Shown piece by piece: positions 58,276-64,000 of a DNA stretch of 64,000 bases (positions are counted from its first letter, which is position 1; the number at the start of each line of letters is the position of its first letter). The DNA comes from Mycobacterium sp. ITM-2016-00317. Its GTDB lineage: Bacteria > Actinomycetota > Actinomycetes > Mycobacteriales > Mycobacteriaceae. A model generated the notes under the pieces. The model did not search any database, was not told where the DNA came from, and saw only the letters and a list, made by a program, of their open reading frames with translations. The stretch lies in the NCBI RefSeq assembly GCF_002968295.1, contig NZ_CP134399.1, positions 2,418,001 through 2,482,000 of the forward strand, in the 5' to 3' direction. The translations under genes and the position numbers were made by a program.

Positions 58276-58979
58276 GCGAGCGGGATTCCTCTCCGGTCGC
58301 CGTCGTGACCGGCGCAGGCAGCGGCATCGGTTCCGAGATCGCGCAGATCCTGCAGGCCGGCGGCTGGAAGGTCGCGTCGATCTCGCGCGAACCCGCACCG
58401 GCCATGGACAAGTGGCTGGTCGCCGATGTCGCCGAGGAGCGGGAGGTCAACGACTCCATCGCCGAGCTCGAGGCGACCTTCGGGCGGATCGACGCGGCGG
58501 TGATCTGCGCCGGCATCTACGAAGAGACCCCAGCCCTGGACATCTCGCAGGCCTCCTGGGAGCGGATGCTGCGGGTGCACGTGGGCGGACTGGCCCATGT
58601 GTGCCGTGCGGTGCTGCCGCAGATGCGGCGACGGGGGAGCGGGCGCATCGTCGGGATCGCGTCCGAGCGTGCGATCGGCGGAGGCAGCAACGACGCCCAC
58701 TACGCCGCGGCCAAAGGTGCGGCGCTGAGCCTGCTGCGCAGCATCGCCGTGGAGGTGGCCGGCGACGGCGTGCTGGTCAACGCGGTCGCCCCCGGCCCGT
58801 GTGACACCCCTCTGCTGCCGCCCGACTCCTGGGAGCGTGCCGAGGAGTTCACCTCGGGGCTGCCCGCGCGGCGCATCGCCCAGCCCCGCGAGGTCGCCGA
58901 ACTCGTCCGGGCACTGCTGGAGGAGGACCTCTTCCTGTGCGGAGAAGTGTTGTCGGTCAACAGCGGAACGGTGATCTGA
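58272..58979 (+). CDS. SDR family oxidoreductase
   Basis: This 235-residue classical SDR has VTGAGSGIGSEIAQIL, CAGIYEE in place of NNAG, catalytic Ser in IVGIASERA and YAAAKGAALSLL, and the C-terminal VLSVNSGTVI. It overlaps the permease gene by 4 nt and the next SDR gene by 1 nt. Two different SDRs in tandem suggest two reversible alcohol/carbonyl steps in one pathway, or a hetero-oligomer. Confidence 0.92.
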   Translation: MSERDSSPVAVVTGAGSGIGSEIAQILQAGGWKVASISREPAPAMDKWLVADVAEEREVNDSIAELEATFGRIDAAVICAGIYEETPALDISQASWERMLRVHVGGLAHVCRAVLPQMRRRGSGRIVGIASERAIGGGSNDAHYAAAKGAALSLLRSIAVEVAGDGVLVNAVAPGPCDTPLLPPDSWERAEEFTSGLPARRIAQPREVAELVRALLEEDLFLCGEVLSVNSGTVI

Positions 58980-59658
58980 TGATGTGTGGAGAACCTCGCC
59001 GGGTGTTCGTCTCCGGCCTCGACACCAGGCTCGGCGCTGCAGTACGCGACCACTTCGCCGAGCGCGGCGCCGTCACCGACGGCACCACCGCGGACGTCGA
59101 CCATGCGGACAGGGACGCTGTCCGCACGGCCGTCGCGCGCGCGGTCGACGCGATGGGCGGCATCGACGTGCTGGTCGTCGCACACGGACTGCCCCATGTC
59201 GCCCCCATCGGCGACGAGTCGATGCAGGACTTCTGGCGGCATGTCGACACCACGCTGACCGGCAGCTTCCTGTACGCGCAGGCGGTCGCCGAGCACATGC
59301 GCGACGCCGGCACCGGAGGCCGGATGGTGCTGACCACCTCGCGCTGGCACGTCGGCGGGCCGTCCCTGGCCGCCGTCGCCGCCGCGGCAGGGGGGATCGT
59401 CGCGCTGACCAAGACGCTGACCCGCGACTTCGGCGGGTTCGGTATCGGCGTGAACGCCGTCGCGATCGGTGCGATCGACTCGGAATGGTCGGTTTGTGAT
59501 GCGGCGGCAGGTGTTTCGTGCGACGCGCCACCGCTGAACCGGTGCGGGACCGTCGAGCAGGCGGCGCGCGTCATCGCCCTGCTGTCCGGCCCGACCTCGG
59601 TGCAGCGGTGGGCCAGATAGTCAATGTCGACGGTGGATTGTCCCGGAACCGGGTCTAG
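58979..59658 (+). CDS. Second SDR family oxidoreductase, frameshifted near its C-terminus
   Basis: The frame from ATG 58979 encodes FVSGLDTRLGAAVRDHFAER, VVAHGLPHVAPIGDESMQDF, MVLTTSRWHVGGPSLAAVAA and a run to LLSGPTSVQRWAR, stopping at 59620. The next frame continues VGQIVNVDGGLSRNRV to a TAG at 59656, the canonical SDR ending. One G is probably missing at about 59606-59611. In this protein the usual TGxxxGxG is SGLDTRLG and the YxxxK Tyr is replaced (GGPSLAAVAAAAGG), so catalysis is doubtful and it may be a non-catalytic partner of the preceding SDR. Confidence 0.82.
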
Positions 59659-59669
59659 GAAGGGTTTTG

Positions 59670-60632
59670 ATGAACAACGACAGCGGCCGCAACCCGATCG
59701 TCGGTGCGGCCGACCCCCAGGTGCAGCCCCGCTACGCGGGGTGGACCACCTTCGCGCGGCTCCCTCGGCTGGAGGACGTGGCCCACGCCGACGTCGTCGT
59801 GGTGGGCGTGCCCTTCGACAGCGCGGTCACCTACCGTCCGGGAGCACGCTTCGGCCCCAACGCGATCCGGCAGGGCTCGCGCCTGATCCGCGGCTACAAC
59901 CCCGAGCTGGACATCAAACCGTTCGAGGTCTGTCAGTTCGCCGACGCAGGAGACCTGGCGTGCAACCCGTTCGACATCGCCGAGGCGGTCGATCAGGTCG
60001 CCGAACAGCTCACCGAACTGCTCGCCAAGGGCACCCGCGCGGTGATCCTGGGCGGAGACCACTCGGTGGCGTTGCCGTCGCTGCGGGCCGCCCACAGCGT
60101 GCACGGGCCGATGGCACTGGTGCACTTCGACGCCCACCTCGACACCTGGGACAGCTACTACGGCGCCGACATCACCCACGGCTCGCCGTTCCGCCGGGCC
60201 TTCGAGGAGGGTCTGCTGCTGGACCGCAACATCCACGTCGGGGTGCGCGGATCGATCTACGACAAGCAGGATCTCGTGGAGGACGCGAACTTCGGCTTCT
60301 CCGTGGTGACCTGCCGCGACATCGACACCCTCGGCGCCGCCGGTGTCATCGAGAAGATCCGCGCGCGGGTCGGTGACGCACCGGTGTACGTGTCGGTCGA
60401 CATCGACGTACTGGATCCGGCGCACGCGCCGGGCACCGGCACCCCGGAGGCGGGCGGCATGTCGAGCCGCGAACTGCTGGAGGTCGTGCGCGGTCTGGAT
60501 TCGGTGAACCTGGTCGCCGTCGACGTCGTCGAAGTCTCGCCGGCCTACGACCACGCGGAGATCACCGCCATCGCGGCCGCGAACGTCACCTGGGAGTTCC
60601 TGTCCGTCTTCGGAAGAAAGGCACAACGATGA
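59670..60632 (+). CDS. Agmatinase/arginase-family ureohydrolase
   Basis: This 320-residue binuclear manganese hydrolase cleaves a guanidino compound to urea and an amine. Metal ligands are in VILGGDHSVALPSL, LVHFDAHLDTWD and YVSVDIDVLDPAHAPGTGTP; GVPFDSAVTYRPGARFGPNA matches agmatinases/guanidinobutyrases. ATG 59670 follows GGAAGGG. Its stop overlaps the next start by 4 nt. The exact guanidine substrate (agmatine, guanidinobutyrate, guanidinopropionate or other) cannot be decided. Confidence 0.92.
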   Translation: MNNDSGRNPIVGAADPQVQPRYAGWTTFARLPRLEDVAHADVVVVGVPFDSAVTYRPGARFGPNAIRQGSRLIRGYNPELDIKPFEVCQFADAGDLACNPFDIAEAVDQVAEQLTELLAKGTRAVILGGDHSVALPSLRAAHSVHGPMALVHFDAHLDTWDSYYGADITHGSPFRRAFEEGLLLDRNIHVGVRGSIYDKQDLVEDANFGFSVVTCRDIDTLGAAGVIEKIRARVGDAPVYVSVDIDVLDPAHAPGTGTPEAGGMSSRELLEVVRGLDSVNLVAVDVVEVSPAYDHAEITAIAAANVTWEFLSVFGRKAQR

Positions 60633-61516
60633 CCGCCCCGATCCCCGCCGGCCCGGTGACATGGCCGGACGGCAAGCGCTGCGCTGTCGCGTTCACCTTC
60701 GACGTGGACGCCGAGTGCCCGCTGCTGACCACCGATCTCGCGTTCGCCGACCGGATGGGTGCGATGTCGCACCAGGCCTACGGCCCGCTGGTCGGGGTGC
60801 CGCGCCTGCTGGGCATCCTCGAGGAATTCAAGGTTCCCGGAACGTTCTTCGTTCCCGGCTACACCGCGCACCGCCATCCCGACGCGGTCCGCTCGATCGC
60901 CGAGGGCGGCCACGAGATCGCCCATCACGGCTACCTGCACGAGTCCCTGGTCGGTGTCAACGAGGCCACCGAGCGGGCGATTCTGGAGCGCGGACTTGAG
61001 GCGCTCGAGGAGGTCGCCGGAGTGCGGCCGAGCGGTTACCGCGCCCCGATGTGGGAGATGAACTGGCATTCGCCGAAGTTGTTGGCGGAGTTCGGCTTCC
61101 TCTACGACTCGACGCTGATGGACTCCGATCACCCCTACGAGTTGGCGGTCGGCGACACCTCGCTCGTCGAGCTGCCTGTCAGCTGGGCCCTCGACGACTG
61201 GCAGCAGTACTGCTTCATCCCCGACTTCTCCGGCACCGGGCTGATCGAGACACCGGCCAAGGCGATCGAGCTGTGGCGCAGTGAACTGGCCGCCATGCGT
61301 GAGATCGGTGGCGCGTGGATCCTGACCAACCATCCGTTCCTGTCCGGCCGTCCCGGCCGGGCCGCCGCGCTGCGCGAGTTCATCGCCGAGGTGTGCGCGA
61401 TGGACGACGTGTGGGTGGCAGGCATGTCGGAGATCGCGAATCACGTTCGCGCCCAGCAGCTCACCCCGCGAACCCTGACCCGTCCCGAACCGACCCCGGT
61501 CACCGCCCGACCGTAA
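60629..61516 (+). CDS. Polysaccharide deacetylase-family amide hydrolase (PuuE-like)
   Basis: This 295-residue NodB-fold protein has AVAFTFDVDAECPLL (Asp25/Asp27), GTFFVPGYTAHRHPDAVRSI, HEIAHHGYLHESLVGVNEAT and PSGYRAPMWEMNWHSPKLL. No signal peptide is present, so it is cytosolic like PuuE allantoinase and related C-N hydrolases rather than a cell-wall deacetylase. ATG start overlaps the ureohydrolase stop. Context suggests hydrolysis of an amide or cyclic ureide in a nitrogen-compound pathway. Confidence 0.88.
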   Translation: MTAPIPAGPVTWPDGKRCAVAFTFDVDAECPLLTTDLAFADRMGAMSHQAYGPLVGVPRLLGILEEFKVPGTFFVPGYTAHRHPDAVRSIAEGGHEIAHHGYLHESLVGVNEATERAILERGLEALEEVAGVRPSGYRAPMWEMNWHSPKLLAEFGFLYDSTLMDSDHPYELAVGDTSLVELPVSWALDDWQQYCFIPDFSGTGLIETPAKAIELWRSELAAMREIGGAWILTNHPFLSGRPGRAAALREFIAEVCAMDDVWVAGMSEIANHVRAQQLTPRTLTRPEPTPVTARP

Positions 61517-61527
61517 GGAGAACCACC

Positions 61528-62595
61528 ATGAACCGCGACGCACTGACCCCGGAGAAGTTGCGCGAGGCCTACCAGCACGTCTGGTTCGTCGTCGCCCGGT
61601 CCCAGGACATCGTGACACCGCAGTCGGCCACGCTGCTCGACCAGAACCTGGTGGTGTTCCGCGACTCGACCGGCGCCGCGCGGGTCACCGACCGGCGCTG
61701 CATCCACCGCGGCGGCAACCTCGCCGACGGAAAAGTGATGGGCGACAGCATCGCCTGCCCGTACCACGGCTGGCAGTTCGACGGCGGCTCCGGGCAGTGC
61801 ACCCGCATCCCGTCACTGCCCGCCGACGGCCGGATCCCGCCCAAGGCCGAGATCAAGGCCTATCCCGTCATCGAGCGGTTCGGCCACGTGTGGACCTGCC
61901 TGGGTGATCCGGTGTTCGACCTGCCCAACCCGCCGGAGATCGCCGACCTTGAGTTGGAATGGCGCGCAGCCGAACCCATCCACGCCGAGTGCGGGTTCAT
62001 GGCGGCCACCGAGAACTTCCGCGACATGGCCCACTTCCCGTTCGTGCACGAGCCGTCGATGGGCGAGGTCGACCCGGTGGTGACCGATCTCGAGGTCAAG
62101 CGGGACGGACGCGAGGTGTGGGCGTCCTACTACTACAAGCAGGTCCCCTCCGCGCAGTTCTCGGCGGTCGGCGACGCGTGGATGCACTACCACTCCTACG
62201 CCCCGGGCATCGCCACGATCCTGTACGACTTCGGCCCGGAGACCGGCAAGCGCTACCTCGTGGACTTCCCGTCGCCGGTGAGTTACGACAAGTGCATCAT
62301 CTTCTGGGGCGTGGCCACCGACCGCGACTTCCGCGGCGGCTCGGTCGACGAGATCCTGGCCACCGAGACCATGGTGTTCAACGAGGACACCCCGGTGCTC
62401 GAAGGCCTGGACCCCAAGGAGGTCCCGCTGGCGGGACAGGCGTTCGAGGTCTCCGCACCGGCAGACATCTACACGCTGAACTACCGCCGTGCCACGCAGT
62501 ACGCCGTGCAGACGATCCAAGAGGCCCGCGGACTCGTCGAGGCGTCCGCCACCACCACGGAACCGGCCGCGGTCAACGGCCACGACCGAGCGTGA
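61528..62595 (+). CDS. Rieske non-haem iron oxygenase, terminal component
   Basis: This 355-residue oxygenase has the Rieske centre ligands Cys58/His60 (RRCIHRGG) and Cys77/His80 (ACPYHGW), and the mononuclear iron site in ENFRDMAHFPFVH (Asp166, His169, His174). It belongs with VanA/phthalate-dioxygenase-type enzymes that demethylate or hydroxylate. ATG 61528 with AAGGAG 9 nt upstream. The next gene, its reductase, overlaps by 4 nt, so the two form a two-component system. Confidence 0.94.
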   Translation: MNRDALTPEKLREAYQHVWFVVARSQDIVTPQSATLLDQNLVVFRDSTGAARVTDRRCIHRGGNLADGKVMGDSIACPYHGWQFDGGSGQCTRIPSLPADGRIPPKAEIKAYPVIERFGHVWTCLGDPVFDLPNPPEIADLELEWRAAEPIHAECGFMAATENFRDMAHFPFVHEPSMGEVDPVVTDLEVKRDGREVWASYYYKQVPSAQFSAVGDAWMHYHSYAPGIATILYDFGPETGKRYLVDFPSPVSYDKCIIFWGVATDRDFRGGSVDEILATETMVFNEDTPVLEGLDPKEVPLAGQAFEVSAPADIYTLNYRRATQYAVQTIQEARGLVEASATTTEPAAVNGHDRA

Positions 62596-63539
62596 GGCTG
62601 CGCGTCACCCAGTTGCGTTGGGAGGCCGAGCAGGTCGTCAGCGTGGTGCTGCGCAGCACCACCGGCGACCCGCTGCCTCCATGGGAACCCGGCGCGCATG
62701 TGCCGGTGACCCTGCCGTCGGGGCTGGTGCGCCAGTACTCGCTGTGCGGGGACGCCGAGGACCCGGCCGGCTACACCATCGCGGTTTTCCTGGTCGGTGA
62801 CGGACGCGGCGGGTCCCGGGAGATCCACGAGCGGCTGCGCGTCGGGGAGGTCCTTGAGGTCGGAGAGCCACGCAACAACTTCGCGCTGACCGACGCGCCG
62901 CGCTACCTGTTCCTGGCCGGCGGCATCGGCATCACCCCGGTGCTGGCGATGATCGAATCGCTGCAGCGGCGCGCGGAACCGCCGCCGTGGCGACTGATCT
63001 ACGGCGGCCGCAGCCGGACGGCGATGGCCTTCCTCGACCGGCTCGGCGTGCTCGACAGCGTCGAGATCGTGGCGCAGGACGAGGCCGGTCTGCCCGACCT
63101 CACCGGCGCACTGGCCGACAGCGCGCCCGGGACCGCCGTGTACTGCTGCGGGCCGCCGGCGATGCTCGCCGCCGTGCAGGCCGCCTGTGAACTCCGTCCC
63201 GAGGTGGCGCTGCACACCGAGCGGTTCGCCGCGGCAGGCGGTGAGGTCGCGCGCCCGGCCGACGGCGACGGTGCCTTCGACGTCGAGTTGGCCCGCAGCG
63301 GGGTCACCGTCACGGTGACCGACGACACGACCGTGCTCGACGCCGTCCTGAAAGTCGCGCCGGACACCCCGTTCTCGTGCGCCGCGGGATTCTGCGGCAC
63401 CTGCGAGACCAAGGTGCTCGCCGGTGACGTCGATCACCGGGACGAATTGCTCAGCGACAAGGAACGCCAGGCAAACGCGACGATGATGATCTGCGTGTCC
63501 CGGTCACGCGACGGAGGCACGCTCAGGCTCGACCTATGA
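62592..63539 (+). CDS. Oxygenase reductase (phthalate dioxygenase reductase type: FMN, NAD, 2Fe-2S)
   Basis: The 315-residue electron-transfer protein has an FMN-binding RQYSLCGD in the N-terminal barrel, NAD-binding LFLAGGIGITPVLAMIESL and YCCGPPAMLAAV, and a C-terminal plant-type ferredoxin domain with CAAGFCGTC and a distant Cys in MMICVSRS (C-x4-C-x2-C-x~29-C). It passes electrons from NADH to the Rieske oxygenase encoded just upstream. GTG start. Confidence 0.94.
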   Translation: MRLRVTQLRWEAEQVVSVVLRSTTGDPLPPWEPGAHVPVTLPSGLVRQYSLCGDAEDPAGYTIAVFLVGDGRGGSREIHERLRVGEVLEVGEPRNNFALTDAPRYLFLAGGIGITPVLAMIESLQRRAEPPPWRLIYGGRSRTAMAFLDRLGVLDSVEIVAQDEAGLPDLTGALADSAPGTAVYCCGPPAMLAAVQAACELRPEVALHTERFAAAGGEVARPADGDGAFDVELARSGVTVTVTDDTTVLDAVLKVAPDTPFSCAAGFCGTCETKVLAGDVDHRDELLSDKERQANATMMICVSRSRDGGTLRLDL

Positions 63540-63556
63540 GGGCACGATCGGCGGCT

Positions 63557-63562
63557 TAGACT
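63557..63562 (+). promoter_or_regulatory. -10 element for leaderless pucR-like mRNA
   Basis: TAGACT lies 8 nt before the ATG at 63571, and no Shine-Dalgarno sequence is present, the usual arrangement of mycobacterial leaderless transcripts. Confidence 0.4.
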
Positions 63563-63570
63563 GCGCAGCC

Positions 63571-64000
63571 ATGACAGTCCAGTCAGCGGATCCGGCGGCA
63601 GCACCCCACGACGGGACTGTCAGCCTGCGCCAACTGCTGGCGGAACCGGATTTGCACGTCGACACGCTTACGCCGGCCTGCGACCTGGACCGGCCGATCC
63701 GCTACGTCTACCCGACCGAGCTCGCCGATCCGTCGCCGTACCTGGCCGGGGAGGAGCTGATCCTCAGCGTCGGCGTGCCGGTGGCCGGTCAGCCCGCCGA
63801 GGCGATCCAGCACTACGTGGGGACGCTGACCGACCGCGGCGTCGCGGCCCTGCTGATCGGGCTGGGCGACGTCCTCGACGAGATACCGGCCGTGTTGGTG
63901 GACGCCTGCAGCGAGCGCGACCTGCCGCTGCTGATCCAGCACGCCGCCGTCCCGTTCCGTCGGATCATCGACTGGGCCGAGTCGCGGAGGGCCCGCGACC
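63571..64000 (+). CDS. PucR-family transcriptional regulator (3' truncated by window edge)
   Basis: Only the first 143 residues are present. They match the N-terminal purine catabolism regulator-like domain: VSLRQLLAEPDLHVDTLTPA, LAGEELILSVGVPV, YVGTLTDRGVAALLIGLGD and RDLPLLIQHAAVPFRRIIDW. The C-terminal HTH would lie beyond the window. PucR-type regulators usually control nitrogen-compound catabolism genes next to them, so this is the likely regulator of the 56788-63539 cluster. ATG start, probably leaderless. Confidence 0.85.
   Translation, partial: MTVQSADPAAAPHDGTVSLRQLLAEPDLHVDTLTPACDLDRPIRYVYPTELADPSPYLAGEELILSVGVPVAGQPAEAIQHYVGTLTDRGVAALLIGLGDVLDEIPAVLVDACSERDLPLLIQHAAVPFRRIIDWAESRRARD

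Overview
The window is high-GC, densely packed DNA from a mycobacterium, most likely an environmental or fast-growing species (Mycolicibacterium-like). The strongest evidence is the mycobacterial gene order thrS - HIT - pgsA1 - patA - pimA - NUDIX - pdxS - tesB - pdxT - yebC, a DevR/DevS (DosR) dormancy module with Acg-type nitroreductases and a universal stress protein, a SigF-family sigma factor, and frequent GTG starts with 4-nt stop/start overlaps. No tRNA, rRNA, insertion sequence or CRISPR array was seen.

Layout. 1-7196: kdpA (3' part), kdpB, kdpC, kdpD, kdpE, the high-affinity K+ ATPase and its two-component system. 7290-13722: stress/regulatory island with a PLP-decarboxylase-like protein, a STAS protein, a GAF-ANTAR protein, an SDR, a SigF paralogue, two small membrane proteins and a YihY/BrkB protein. 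13762-18512: a LuxR-type ATPase regulator with a frameshift in its P-loop, and an acyltransferase-3/SGNH membrane protein. 18623-21672: molybdate uptake operon (HTH-TOBE regulator, modA, modB, frameshifted modC). 21750-24172: an RsbQ-RsbP-like pair divergent from an RsbV-like STAS protein. 24176-31791: sugar ABC importer with a DUF4032 protein, divergent from a GH13 alpha-glucosidase and beside a LacI-family remnant. 31882-37173: rearranged DosR locus. 37407-40868: a very large secreted Pro/Gly/Val/Ala repeat protein. 40969-44419: GAF-ANTAR, DUF1990, aldo/keto reductase, thioesterase and TIGR02611-like membrane protein. 44490-55504: thrS/PIM/pyridoxal block plus fadE and yebC. 55509-56609: polyprenyl diphosphate synthase. 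56788-64000: a compact catabolic cluster (APC permease, two SDRs, ureohydrolase, polysaccharide-deacetylase-family hydrolase, Rieske oxygenase, its reductase, PucR regulator).

Themes. Much of the left half concerns stress sensing: potassium limitation, partner switching around SigF-type sigma factors, and redox/hypoxia sensing by DevS/DevR. The middle builds phosphatidylinositol mannosides and pyridoxal phosphate. The right end looks like one transcription unit for import and oxidative/hydrolytic breakdown of an unidentified nitrogenous compound.

Caution. Five genes (LuxR regulator, modC, DUF1990, pimA, second SDR) each carry one apparent frameshift in a GC-rich stretch. Because pimA is regarded as essential in mycobacteria, residual sequencing/assembly indels are the simplest explanation, and these genes should not be taken as dead without re-reading the bases.
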